A stretch of DNA of 18,224 nt from Candidatus Apopatosoma intestinale (GCA_018064545.1 JAGHUY010000235.1:1-18224); one strand, 5' to 3'. Counted from the stretch's first letter, positions 1 through 7,314 are shown. Made by a program: numbers and translations. The notes: generated from the sequence alone by a model not told the origin.

Positions 1-497
1 CCGTTTTTGTCCGTCATATATTGAAAATCGGAAGTCAGAACATACGTCTGCATCTGTAAAAACGTGAGCGAACTCTCAAACGTCTTCCGGCTGTCCTCAC
101 CGGGACAGGCCAAAAATTTCAATTCCTTGGAGATCAGCGAGTCCCGGGATGACAGGATGTCCATGATCCTATGGTCGCGGGTACGGGACAGCCCGTCGTC
201 GCGTCTGGCATCGTAATCGTAGCCGTCGCGCCGGTAATTGAGAAAGTCACCGAAGAACCGCGCATCGATAAAACAGGCCTTTCCGGCATAAAACTTGCCG
301 TAAGCGCATCCGGTTCCCCGGATGACCGGCCCTTTCCATTCCCACGGGCCCTCGCGGTCATGGGAAAACCACAGTTCTTTCGGACAGCAGTCCTCTACGG
401 AAAAGCCGGTGATCTCATTGCGGAAGAACGGAAGAAAACCCAATTCTCTCACCAATGCTTCCAGTTCCTTTTCCGAATGAAATTCCCGTAATCTCAT
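1..497 (-). CDS. AlkZ-related uncharacterised protein, C-terminal part missing
   Basis: The reading frame starts at an ATG at 497 and stays open to the window edge, giving 165 residues and no stop, so the C-terminus is missing. The start is supported by an AAAGGA ribosome binding site 7 bases upstream, inside the end of the preceding symporter gene, whose stop lies 4 bases away; this is the last visible gene of a four-gene operon. The protein is soluble, with no signal or membrane segment. Conspicuous motifs are GFLPFF (20-25), PWEWKGP (51-57), GCAYGKF (63-69) and NYRRDGYDYDARRDDG (87-102). From memory these resemble a Clostridia family annotated as AlkZ-related, after the AlkZ DNA glycosylases, but no catalytic activity is demonstrated for that branch. 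The reading frame is certain; the family name is moderate; a DNA-repair role is only a guess. Confidence 0.6.
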   Translation of the reverse strand, partial: MRLREFHSEKELEALVRELGFLPFFRNEITGFSVEDCCPKELWFSHDREGPWEWKGPVIRGTGCAYGKFYAGKACFIDARFFGDFLNYRRDGYDYDARRDDGLSRTRDHRIMDILSSRDSLISKELKFLACPGEDSRKTFESSLTFLQMQTYVLTSDFQYMTDKN

Positions 498-501
498 ACA
501 G

Positions 502-1926
502 TTATCCTTTTTTCCTCTTGGGAAAGATTTTAGAACGGAACAGGATCAGATTCATGACCGCGAAAAAGCCGACGAGAACGATCAGCGTGAAAACCGGACG
601 TTCCGGTGCGACCGCCGCAATCAGCATCATCGGGAAGCCGAAGATCATGGCCGGGAAATTCTGATAGACAAGATTATCCGCAGCCGGTGTACGGAATTCC
701 GGGTCCATCTCCCGAAGCAGGATAATGCCCGTGCTGGCCGTTCCGGTCAGCATTCCGTACATCACCATAAACTGCTCTTCCGTATAGCCCGGGAAAAGCG
801 TTTTGGCCACAAAATGATTATAGAAATAGGTAGAAAGTGCGCCGACAAGGGCGAGGATCACGATAACAAGCCAGTAGTTTTTCAAAACGTCGATCCGGAT
901 AGCGGCCACACCGGCCACGATCATCAGATCAAAGAAGAAGCCGGACAGCCGCGTCATCAGAAACGGATTGATATACTGTTTTTCCACGATCTTCTTTTTC
1001 CGGAGAAAATTATTGAGCGCCTTGACAACGGAAGCGAAGATCACACCGAACAGGAAGTTGAAACCGTACAGAATCGATTGAAGAGACGGCAACAGGTTTC
1101 CCAGTACCTTCATGACCAGATAGGCGATCAGATAGACGGCAAAGATCAGCACAAGCTGGAACGTCAGTTTATCGATACTTCCGTTCATGGGAATCTCGTC
1201 AGAACCCTGTATTTCCTCCGAAGAGAGGGCTTTTTCCGACGCGTTCCGATCCCTCAGTATTTTGCCGCGACGGCGCAGGATGTTCAGATGGATCACACCG
1301 CCGACAGATGCGGACAGAAAGCCGAGAGCCGCGATCGTCAGACCAAAACTACGTCCGCCGACAAAGCCGTTTTCCGTCTCATACACGTTGCCCCAGTTGA
1401 GTGCCTGACCGGTTCCCTGTCCGAACCCGAACGGCAGAAGAACGCCCGCCGCCGAGAACATTCCTTTGACCGCCAAAGACGCAAGCAAGGTAATCCCGAG
1501 ACCCAAAATACCCTGCAACAGATACGTGGCAACGGTCGTTGCCCCTGTATTGATGATCTCCACGTTACGCTCTTTGGTCATTTTCCCGTCAGACGGTTTC
1601 AGAGTCGTCGCGATAAAACCGAGAGCCAACGCGTGATAGGTCAGAATTTCCAACGTTCCGGATCCGTTTCCTCCGAAAAAGGCGGTATCAAAGAAGCGTG
1701 TTCCGGCGATCCCCTCATAGATCAAGGACACCAAAAGGAGAAGAATCCCGCCCAGAACTGACGTGGGAATCAACGAATAATGCAAAAACGGAATGACTTT
1801 TTTCAAAACATTGGCCGCCAAAAGGCTGAGTAACAGAATCGCCAAGAGATTGAAAAAGCCCCAGACGTCAGAGTCCCAAAAATTGAAGTTCTCCACTCTT
1901 ATCTGCTTTCTTACCCGAAACGGCAT
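502..1926 (-). CDS. Sodium/glutamate symporter family protein (GltS-like)
   Basis: Polytopic membrane protein of up to 474 residues with about ten to twelve hydrophobic segments. The two halves carry the family's glycine-rich re-entrant signatures: GFGQGTGQALNWG near residues 167-179 and GMLTGTASTGIILLRE near 390-405. The family (Pfam Glt_symporter) couples inward Na+ flow to glutamate uptake; substrate specificity here is inferred. A long charged loop near residues 220-250 separates the halves. The start is uncertain. The ATG at 1926 overlaps the acyltransferase gene by 59 bases and has no visible ribosome binding site. A GTG at 1896 would give an N-terminus beginning MENFNFWDSDVWGFF, closer to what I expect for the family, with a 29-base overlap. 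Either way translation is probably coupled to the upstream gene. Why it sits in a phospholipid operon is not evident. Confidence 0.85.
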   Translation of the reverse strand: MPFRVRKQIRVENFNFWDSDVWGFFNLLAILLLSLLAANVLKKVIPFLHYSLIPTSVLGGILLLLVSLIYEGIAGTRFFDTAFFGGNGSGTLEILTYHALALGFIATTLKPSDGKMTKERNVEIINTGATTVATYLLQGILGLGITLLASLAVKGMFSAAGVLLPFGFGQGTGQALNWGNVYETENGFVGGRSFGLTIAALGFLSASVGGVIHLNILRRRGKILRDRNASEKALSSEEIQGSDEIPMNGSIDKLTFQLVLIFAVYLIAYLVMKVLGNLLPSLQSILYGFNFLFGVIFASVVKALNNFLRKKKIVEKQYINPFLMTRLSGFFFDLMIVAGVAAIRIDVLKNYWLVIVILALVGALSTYFYNHFVAKTLFPGYTEEQFMVMYGMLTGTASTGIILLREMDPEFRTPAADNLVYQNFPAMIFGFPMMLIAAVAPERPVFTLIVLVGFFAVMNLILFRSKIFPKRKKG

Positions 1927-3091
1927 GATAATAGATATTCACGTATTTCAAGGCGTTAAACCGCTTATTTCCCTTGATCTGATAGAGGACGTCCTCAAAA
2001 TAAATGTTCAACTTATTCCGGCCGAGCACAGAAGCGGCACGCACCTTGTCAAACGGAAGAACGTGGGTTTCGCCGTTATATGCCAATTCATAACGGTCTC
2101 CGAACAGAGACAGTCGGACGTCGGAAGAAATCGTTCTTTTCCGATGATACAGGATCACCTCAAAGAGGCGGACGCTGTCGGTGTACATCGGCATCTCCCG
2201 GTAGGGGGCAAGGTCAAGCGAACGGATAAAGTTCTCCTGATAATCGTACCATTCCCCGACGAAACGGAACGGGAACGGTTCGCCGTTACCCGCCAGTTCC
2301 TTGGTGGCAAGATAACGGGCTCCCATGCCGCACTTTTTGCAATGGATATGTTCGCCGTGGCTTTCCCACTCGGAAAGCCCGCATTTCGGGCAGACATACA
2401 CGGCTCTTTCGAGGTATTCGGCACTCTTCTTGTGCGGAAAACAGCCGTCCGGCACGGCCTCGTCAACGTAGAGTTCCCGACAGATGGTCTCGTAAAGTTC
2501 TTCGGTCGGCATCGTCCCGTATTCCTCCGGTTCGATGACACGACTGACGTAGGCGTGCATCCGGCCGCGACGGGCGACGTCACTCCAACGCGGTTTCACC
2601 CCGTATCCGCCCTCAATGCGGAAAATGGCGATCGGCAGATTCAGTTTCTTGGCCAGATCGGCAACCGATGGTTTGATATAGCAGGTTTTACCGCTGTACG
2701 TGCGGTTCCCTTCCGGCGCCATGGCGATGGTGCCGCCTTCACCCGTCACTTTCAGACAGTTGATGATGGCACGAAGATCGGTCGTCGATTTTTTGATCGG
2801 GATCGGCGCCACCGCAAAGCGAAGAAGACTGGAAACAAAGCCGTTGGAAAACAGGTCTTCCGACGCGACGTAATACACCGCACCGGGAAAGGCCATCCCG
2901 ACAAAAAACTGGTCATAATCCGTCTGATGATTGAACAGAATGAGAAACTGTCTCTTTTTGGCTTCCCGGAAACGATCCACTTTGGCCCCATAGATCAGCC
3001 AAGCAAAAAACGAGAAAAAGGGATTGGTCAGATTCCGCATGAAAAGATGACGGCGGGACGTCCACTTTTTCTTTTGAGTTTTCTTTTTCAT
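1868..3091 (-). CDS. PlsC-type 1-acylglycerol-3-phosphate acyltransferase with zinc-ribbon insert
   Basis: Probable acyltransferase of the PlsC/LPLAT family, which transfers an acyl chain to lysophosphatidate to make phosphatidic acid at the inner face of the membrane. In the 407-residue product the HX4D catalytic motif is H55-QTDY-D60 (within NHQTDYD), and the substrate-binding motif is PEGNR at 126-130. Unusual for a plain PlsC, the catalytic domain is followed by a four-cysteine zinc-ribbon-like knuckle (C234-x2-C237 and C251-x2-C254) and about 150 further residues of mixed alpha/beta sequence. The start is taken at the ATG at 3091, 6 bases after AGGTG; an in-frame ATG at 3100 sits directly on that ribosome binding site. 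It lies 29 bases after the CDP-alcohol phosphatidyltransferase gene and overlaps the symporter gene. Family assignment is firm; the function of the C-terminal part is unknown. Confidence 0.87.
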   Translation of the reverse strand: MKKKTQKKKWTSRRHLFMRNLTNPFFSFFAWLIYGAKVDRFREAKKRQFLILFNHQTDYDQFFVGMAFPGAVYYVASEDLFSNGFVSSLLRFAVAPIPIKKSTTDLRAIINCLKVTGEGGTIAMAPEGNRTYSGKTCYIKPSVADLAKKLNLPIAIFRIEGGYGVKPRWSDVARRGRMHAYVSRVIEPEEYGTMPTEELYETICRELYVDEAVPDGCFPHKKSAEYLERAVYVCPKCGLSEWESHGEHIHCKKCGMGARYLATKELAGNGEPFPFRFVGEWYDYQENFIRSLDLAPYREMPMYTDSVRLFEVILYHRKRTISSDVRLSLFGDRYELAYNGETHVLPFDKVRAASVLGRNKLNIYFEDVLYQIKGNKRFNALKYVNIYYHAVSGKKADKSGELQFLGL

Positions 3092-3120
3092 AGCATTCAC
3101 CTGTACTGCGTGTGTTCTTG

Positions 3121-3822
3121 TTACATGATACGAAGCAAATAGCGAAACAGAACGATCAGGAGAAATTCCACCGCCCCGATGCCGACCATCAGCAAAACGC
3201 CGCGAAGACCGGGCTTCTTAATCTGAATTTTCACAAGGAAAGCCGCCGCCATGAAAAGCATCACCGAGAAATACAGAACCGTCAGATCGGCGGAGACGAG
3301 ATGGATCACCAGAAGGATCATCGGGAAGACGAGAGAAGCGGACGTTACGGGCAGTCCCGTGTAGAACGCACGGCGGCCGGTCTCGGTCTTTTGCCGCTCC
3401 TCCTCCGTAACGTTGAAATAGGCGAGGCGGATCAAAGCCGCTAAAATGTATGCCAAAAGAACGGCAAACATCAGCGTTTTCAGCAAAATACAATACCACG
3501 ATTTGTCGCCGACCTCAAAGAGTTCCCCGAAATAGTCGGAAGAACGGAAAAGAGAGGCGCCGATACTGGCGGGCAAAATGCCGAAAGCGACCAGGTCGGA
3601 AAGGGAGTCGATCTGAATACCGTAGTGACGGCCGAGGTCCGTGCGATCCTTTTTCATCGACGCCACTTTGCCGTCGAAAGCATCGCATAGCCCGCAGAAA
3701 AGAAGGAAAAATGCGCCCAAAAACGGTCTGCCGTCCCCGCTGAGCGACACAAAAATACCGGCGCTCGCGGAAAGAAGCGAAAGATATGTCAGCCAAACCG
3801 TGTAATCATAAATGCCAATCAT
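3121..3822 (-). CDS. pssA: CDP-alcohol phosphatidyltransferase, probably phosphatidylserine synthase
   Basis: A 233-residue integral membrane enzyme of the CDP-alcohol phosphatidyltransferase family, which joins a CDP-diacylglycerol headgroup acceptor such as serine to the lipid. The family motif D-x2-DG-x2-AR-x8-G-x3-D-x3-D is recognisable as D47, D50-G51, A54, G68, D72 and D76. Two deviations are visible: the Arg after A54 is Ser55, and the spacer before G68 is four residues longer than the textbook eight. The segment GIQIDSLSDLVAFG (68-81) is typical of PssA-like members, which is why serine is the favoured acceptor; glycerol-phosphate or inositol types cannot be excluded. It is the first gene of the four-gene operon, with an AAGGAG site 7 bases before the ATG and a strong promoter upstream. 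Its product and the adjacent acyltransferase act in the same lipid pathway. Confidence 0.83.
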   Translation of the reverse strand: MIGIYDYTVWLTYLSLLSASAGIFVSLSGDGRPFLGAFFLLFCGLCDAFDGKVASMKKDRTDLGRHYGIQIDSLSDLVAFGILPASIGASLFRSSDYFGELFEVGDKSWYCILLKTLMFAVLLAYILAALIRLAYFNVTEEERQKTETGRRAFYTGLPVTSASLVFPMILLVIHLVSADLTVLYFSVMLFMAAAFLVKIQIKKPGLRGVLLMVGIGAVEFLLIVLFRYLLRIM

Positions 3823-3860
3823 GGCTCTTCTCCTTCAAGAATATGAATAATATTTATATT

Positions 3861-3889
3861 ATAGTATCATAATCTTGCCGCAAAGTCAA
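3861..3889 (-). promoter_or_regulatory. SigA-type promoter of the phospholipid operon
   Basis: On the minus strand TTGACT (3889-3884) is followed after exactly 17 bases by TACTAT (3866-3861). A TATAAT-like string overlaps just downstream. The predicted transcript starts about 30 bases before the PssA-like start codon. No operator palindrome is obvious. Confidence 0.75.
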
Positions 3890-3933
3890 TTCCCGTCCTG
3901 TCGTTTTTTTGTTCTTTTCGTCGTTTTTTACAG

Positions 3934-3965
3934 AAAAAGCGTTCCCAAATTCACGGGAACGCTTT
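3934..3965 (-). terminator. Intrinsic terminator after the PAP2 phosphatase gene
   Basis: A perfect 11-bp stem (AAAGCGTTCCC pairing with GGGAACGCTTT, arms 3936-3946 and 3955-3965) with an 8-base loop ends in a run of T on the minus strand. It lies 5 bases after the phosphatase stop codon and separates that gene from the phospholipid operon promoter. Confidence 0.85.
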
Positions 3966-3970
3966 GATTT

Positions 3971-4630
3971 CTATTCTATTTCAAATGCACTGACCGCGGA
4001 ACGGTAAAACAGGACAAGAGAGGCAGACAGAAGCAGTCCGCCGATGATGTCCGTGGCCCAATGGACACCGGAGAGCAGACGTCCCACGAGCGTAACACCC
4101 ATCAGAACGGCGCAAATCAAGATAAGAACGGTGCGAAGCGCCCGCGAATGGACCCGGGAGCAAACTTGCATGATAGCCGTGGAAAAAATGGCAAGAACGA
4201 TCATGGTGTGAGAAGAGGGATAGGAGGCCTCCGGGGTCTCGCCGAGTAAAACAGGGCGCGTATTGATGATACAGAGTTCAAAGAAAACGTAGGCCGCCGC
4301 TACGACGATATAAAAACAAGCCAAAATATACAGGTCGCTATCCACCTTTTTGAATGACTTCCGGGAAATCAGTTGGCAGAGGCCGAGCACGGCAAAACCG
4401 GCGGCCGCGAGAATGGCCACGACGCCGATCCAGTCGGTCAGATCATACCAGAACAGGTGTTCCCCGCCGGATAAACCGAAAACAAAGCCGTTAAAGCCGG
4501 CAAAGCCGACAGGGGCTTCCGCAGGACCTGCCGCCCGTACATCGACCAAACGAAGTAAAACGGTAAACAGAATAAAAGCAATCAATAGAATGCCCGCGGC
4601 AAGCAGGTTTTTCTTTGTTTTTGTTTTCAT
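3971..4630 (-). CDS. PAP2-family membrane phosphatase
   Basis: A 219-residue membrane protein of the type 2 phosphatidic acid phosphatase superfamily, whose members remove phosphate from lipid phosphates such as phosphatidate, phosphatidylglycerophosphate or undecaprenyl pyrophosphate on the outer face of the membrane. Motif 2 is YPSSH (137-141) and motif 3 is GRLLSGVHWATD (183-194), giving the catalytic pair H141 and H190 with D194. Motif 1 keeps Arg-Pro (125-126), but the usual Lys seven residues before the Arg is Glu118. About five to six hydrophobic segments are visible. The start is the ATG at 4630, with GGAGG 5 bases upstream; an ATG at 4642 lies before the ribosome binding site and is unlikely. 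It ends in its own terminator and sits next to two other lipid-metabolism genes. The exact substrate cannot be told from sequence. Confidence 0.88.
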   Translation of the reverse strand: MKTKTKKNLLAAGILLIAFILFTVLLRLVDVRAAGPAEAPVGFAGFNGFVFGLSGGEHLFWYDLTDWIGVVAILAAAGFAVLGLCQLISRKSFKKVDSDLYILACFYIVVAAAYVFFELCIINTRPVLLGETPEASYPSSHTMIVLAIFSTAIMQVCSRVHSRALRTVLILICAVLMGVTLVGRLLSGVHWATDIIGGLLLSASLVLFYRSAVSAFEIE

Positions 4631-4773
4631 GAAGTCCTCCATTTTTTAGCAAAAAATTGTTCAAAAGAGTCAAAAAGTCAGTTGCAGTCCGGCCAGTGAA
4701 TCGTGAATAAGTAAAAATCTGTGGATGGTGCTAAACGCTCAAAATATAAAGTATTGTTTGCCCTGTCGGGCAA

Positions 4774-4913
4774 GTGATGTTGCTCGCTATGCTCGCAGTG
4801 ATATTTTTGCTTTGCAAAAGTGATGTGATGTGTTCCGCCAAGTCACTTTCACGCGCGAAGCGCACATCACGTCAGCAGGACACATCACTCCATCACGTTC
4901 CGCATAGCGGAAC
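4774..4913. repeat. Cluster of small palindromes with GTGATG/CATCAC spacers
   Basis: The gap between the PAP2 gene and the tRNAs (4631-4961) has no gene. It holds a dense patch of hairpins: TTTTGC-ttt-GCAAAA (4805-4819), GCGC-gaa-GCGC (4853-4863) and GTTCCGC-ata-GCGGAAC (4897-4913). They are joined by repeated GTGATGT words on the left and their complements ACATCAC on the right, so the patch can fold as one long imperfect inverted repeat. It resembles the dispersed palindromic repeats common in Clostridia genomes. Copy number elsewhere cannot be judged from this window. A weak promoter candidate for the PAP2 gene (TTGCCC-17-TTTATA, 4745-4773) borders it. Confidence 0.6.
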
Positions 4914-4922
4914 ACATCGTTC

Positions 4923-4953
4923 AAAAAAAGGCAAGTTTCTATCGAAACTTGCC
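4923..4953 (-). terminator. Intrinsic terminator after the tRNA pair
   Basis: A 9-bp perfect stem (GGCAAGTTT with AAACTTGCC, arms 4930-4938 and 4945-4953) and a 6-base loop are followed on the minus strand by seven T. It begins 8 bases after the CCA of tRNA-Tyr and ends the tRNA transcript. T-rich sequence also follows it on the plus strand, so it may work in both directions. Confidence 0.85.
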
Positions 4954-4961
4954 GTTTTTTG

Positions 4962-5046
4962 TGGTGGGAGCGGGTGGATTCGGACCACCGAAGTCAGTGA
5001 CAACAGATTTACAGTCTGCCCCCTTTGGCCGCTCGGGAACGCTCCC
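4962..5046 (-). tRNA. tRNA-Tyr (anticodon GTA)
   Basis: Acceptor arms GGGAGCG (5046-5040) and CGCTCCC (4972-4966) pair perfectly, followed by discriminator A and an encoded CCA. The anticodon loop reads CTGTAAA, giving GTA. The long variable arm typical of bacterial tRNA-Tyr and a T-loop GGTCCGAATCC are present. It is co-transcribed 4 bases after tRNA-Thr. Confidence 0.96.
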
Positions 5047-5050
5047 ATAT

Positions 5051-5125
5051 TGGAGCTGGTGAACGGAGTCGAACCATCAACCTGCTGATTACAAATCAGC
5101 TGCTCTGCCATTGAGCCACACCAGC
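5051..5125 (-). tRNA. tRNA-Thr (anticodon TGT)
   Basis: Acceptor arms GCTGGTG (5125-5119) and CACCAGC (5061-5055) pair, with an encoded CCA. The anticodon stem GCTGA/TCAGC encloses the loop TTTGTAA, giving anticodon TGT. The D-arm (GGCTCAATGGCAGAGC) and T-arm (GTTCGACTC loop) are canonical. It is the first gene of a two-tRNA transcript. Confidence 0.96.
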
Positions 5126-5171
5126 ATACTTCTCCGTGCCAACTATTCATGTCTGTCTTGCGACGTTTGTA

Positions 5172-5200
5172 ATTATAGCACAGCCCAATGGAATTGTCAA
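5172..5200 (-). promoter_or_regulatory. Strong promoter of the tRNA-Thr/tRNA-Tyr unit
   Basis: The minus strand carries consensus TTGACA (5200-5195), a 17-base spacer and consensus TATAAT (5177-5172), ending 46 bases before the tRNA-Thr 5' end. A TG dinucleotide near the -10 element adds strength. Confidence 0.9.
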
Positions 5201-5254
5201 GACATTTTTCTCAATTTTTTTGGTTTTCTCGCAGAACCCACTTTCGCCGGGTTT

Positions 5255-5986
5255 TTATTGTTTTTTCATCTGACGAAGAAAGCAGAAAACGGCCGAGGTC
5301 AGAACCAAAACCGCATACGCCAGTACACACCAAAGATGCGGCAGAATCTCGGAAAAGCGTCCCGAAAGCGCGGCACGTTCCATCTCCACGTCGTGGACGA
5401 AAGGAAGAAGATAAGCAATTTTCTTGAAAACACCGCCCACCAAATTAAGATCGAACCACGTACCGGAGAGCCAAGCCGTCAGATTGGTCAGAAGCGCCCC
5501 GCAGATTCCTCCGACCTGCTTATCAGTAAACAGGCTCCCACAGAGAAGGCCGAGACCGATAAACAGAAGCGACACCGGCAGGATCAGCAGAACGGCAAAC
5601 AGAATATTCACCGTCGGTTTCAAACCCAACAGCAAAGCAAGGAGATAGCAGATCACACATTGTGCGACGGAGATCGGCAGTATGGGAAGCGTATAGGCAA
5701 AGATATAATCACGCCCGGAAAGCGGCGTCGTATATAGCCTCTGCAAAAGAGAACTTCCGCGGTCTTTCGACAGAATGGTCGCCGAAAACAGCGTCATAAA
5801 GGAGAGGCCAAAAACCGTCACACCGGGTGTCAGACTGTCGATTTCAAACAGGCTGACCGGCACGTTCGCCTGAATGGCGGATAAAAGCAATAGAAGAACG
5901 ACAGGAAAGCCGAGGCCAAAAGCCAAATTCAAGGGATCGCGCAGAATCTCCCGCACATTTCTCTGCGCCAGCGTCAGCATTTTCAT
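5255..5986 (-). CDS. ABC-2 type transporter permease
   Basis: A 243-residue membrane protein with a soluble N-terminal helix (LAQRNVREILRDP) followed by about six membrane segments, the layout of ABC-2 family export permeases. The motif around YTTPLSGRDYIFAYTLP (near 88-104), after the second membrane segment, is typical of the family. The start is the ATG at 5986, which overlaps the ATPase stop as ATGA and has a GGGGGAG ribosome binding site 5 bases upstream. The frame runs open further upstream inside the ATPase gene, but that part reads as out-of-frame coding sequence. Together with the ATPase it forms an exporter, probably of a drug, lipid or peptide; the substrate is not identifiable. 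No convincing minus-strand terminator follows. Confidence 0.88.
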   Translation of the reverse strand: MKMLTLAQRNVREILRDPLNLAFGLGFPVVLLLLLSAIQANVPVSLFEIDSLTPGVTVFGLSFMTLFSATILSKDRGSSLLQRLYTTPLSGRDYIFAYTLPILPISVAQCVICYLLALLLGLKPTVNILFAVLLILPVSLLFIGLGLLCGSLFTDKQVGGICGALLTNLTAWLSGTWFDLNLVGGVFKKIAYLLPFVHDVEMERAALSGRFSEILPHLWCVLAYAVLVLTSAVFCFLRQMKKQ

Positions 5987-6711
5987 TTCGTCTCCCCCTT
6001 TACGATGCGGATAAACGCCGCTTCCAGCGTGTTCGCACCCGTTTTCTCTTTGATTTCGTCTACGGTCGCGCAGGTAAGCATTTTCCCGTCCTTCATGATC
6101 GCAACACGATCGGAAAGTGCTTCTGCCTCCTCCATATAGTGCGTCGTCAGAATCACGGTAATCTTCCCTTTCAGCGTCCGGATCAAATCCCACAGATCGC
6201 TTCTGGCGATGACGTCGAGTCCCAGTGTCGGTTCATCGAGAAACAGAATCTGCGGTTCGCTGACGAGGGCCATGCCAATGCTGAGCCGCCGTTGCCACCC
6301 GCCGGAGAGTTTTCCCGCTTTCTTGTTCATGACCTTTTCCAGTCCGAGCCGCTCGGAAAGGTCACGGACCTTTTCGTCTCTTCCGGCACGGGAAAGCCCG
6401 TGAACACCGGCCATCAGTTCCAGATTTTCTTTGACCGAAAGGCCCGGAGCCACCGCCGTCTCCTGCGGCGATACGGCGATCAGACGCTTTACCTCATCCG
6501 GCTCGGAAATAACGCTCTTTCCGTTCAGAAATGCGTCCCCCTCCGTCGGCATTGTCAGCCCCGACAGCATTTTTATCGTGGTGGTTTTTCCGGCGCCGTT
6601 GACGCCGAGCAGAGCAAACAATTCCCCCTGCTCCACAGACAGATTCAAAGAATCCACCGCCAATACGTCTGAATAGCGTTTGGTCAGCGATACGGTCTTG
6701 ATTGCTTCCAT
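5983..6711 (-). CDS. ABC transporter ATP-binding protein
   Basis: A 242-residue nucleotide-binding subunit that powers the adjacent permease. All catalytic motifs are present: Walker A GVNGAGKTT (36-44), Q-loop Gln83 in SPQET, signature LSGGW (135-139), Walker B ILFLDE with D159 and E160, and H-loop His191. The signature has Trp where Gln is more usual (LSGGQ). The start is taken at the ATG at 6711, 7 bases after the GGAGG that lies in the last codons of the regulator gene; an ATG at 6717 overlaps the regulator stop but is too close to that site. The upstream extension of the frame is a shadow of the regulator gene. Gene order regulator-ATPase-permease with overlaps shows a single operon. Confidence 0.93.
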   Translation of the reverse strand: MEAIKTVSLTKRYSDVLAVDSLNLSVEQGELFALLGVNGAGKTTTIKMLSGLTMPTEGDAFLNGKSVISEPDEVKRLIAVSPQETAVAPGLSVKENLELMAGVHGLSRAGRDEKVRDLSERLGLEKVMNKKAGKLSGGWQRRLSIGMALVSEPQILFLDEPTLGLDVIARSDLWDLIRTLKGKITVILTTHYMEEAEALSDRVAIMKDGKMLTCATVDEIKEKTGANTLEAAFIRIVKGETK

Positions 6712-6713
6712 GT

Positions 6714-7274
6714 TCATCCCTCCTGATACCGATTTTTCAGACTGAGAAACACATCGCTCATCATGTCGCTGATTCTTTCCCAGTCCAGTTTCAGATAATT
6801 TGTCGCGAGCATGACGGCGATACCGTGAACTAACGCCCACATTTCCATATGAAACCGTTCGGCACATTCCGCCGTCACACCCAAATACTCTTGAACCGTC
6901 CGACAAGCGACCTGCCAGTTCTCCTTTTCCGTGTCATACGGTTCCCCCGACCGATCCCGCATAAACAGGAGTTTGAAAAGTTCTTTTTCCTCGTCGGCAA
7001 AGCGGATATACGCCATGCCACTCGCTTTATAGGCCGGATACTCTCCACTGGCCACTTCCCGTTTCAAATACCCATCGTAAATCGCGCCCGCTTTGTCTAA
7101 AACGGCATTTTTCAGTTCTTCCATGGTGCTGAAATTAGAAAAAACGGGTTGCGTCGAACAACCGAGCACACCGGCAATGTTCCGGGCGTTGAGCGAGGCT
7201 GTCCCCTCTTTTCGCACGAGAGAAAGGGCTCCCGCTATGATCTCATCCCTGCTGATTCTGACTTTGGGCGGCAT
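6714..7274 (-). CDS. TetR/AcrR-family transcriptional regulator
   Basis: A 186-residue regulator with an N-terminal TetR helix-turn-helix (about residues 6-57). ISRDEIIAGALSLVRKEG forms the first helices and ARNIAGVLGCSTQPVFSNF the reading-head region. The C-terminal ligand-binding part (about 75-186) contains ELFKLLFMRDR and MEMWALVHGIAVMLATNY, resembling the TetR C-terminal domain of MarR/AcrR-like exporter regulators. It is the first gene of the exporter operon, with AGGAGG 5 bases before the ATG. By analogy with other TetR-exporter operons it probably represses its own promoter and responds to a compound that the exporter removes; that is inference. Confidence 0.9.
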   Translation of the reverse strand: MPPKVRISRDEIIAGALSLVRKEGTASLNARNIAGVLGCSTQPVFSNFSTMEELKNAVLDKAGAIYDGYLKREVASGEYPAYKASGMAYIRFADEEKELFKLLFMRDRSGEPYDTEKENWQVACRTVQEYLGVTAECAERFHMEMWALVHGIAVMLATNYLKLDWERISDMMSDVFLSLKNRYQEG

Positions 7275-7314
7275 ACGTTCCTCCTAAAATAGCGTTTGTT
7301 ATATATCTAATGTT

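Noticed and set aside
479..497. A possible frameshift at the start of the AlkZ-related gene
   Set aside because: A careful recount of the bases shows a continuous frame from the ATG at 497, with a proper ribosome binding site.
814..1761. Plus-strand open frame of 315 codons
   Set aside because: It is antisense to the symporter gene and gives a charged low-complexity protein with no recognisable domain.
1793..3142. Long plus-strand open frame of 449 codons
   Set aside because: It lies antisense to the acyltransferase gene, which has clear catalytic motifs. The translation shows no family features.
4774..5150. Small open frames on both strands across the tRNA genes
   Set aside because: They translate tRNA sequence, a common source of false proteins; both tRNAs fold perfectly.
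5235..5256. Terminator after the ABC permease gene
   Set aside because: The AACCC/GGGTT hairpin is short and its T-run follows on the plus strand only, so it does not suit the minus-strand operon.
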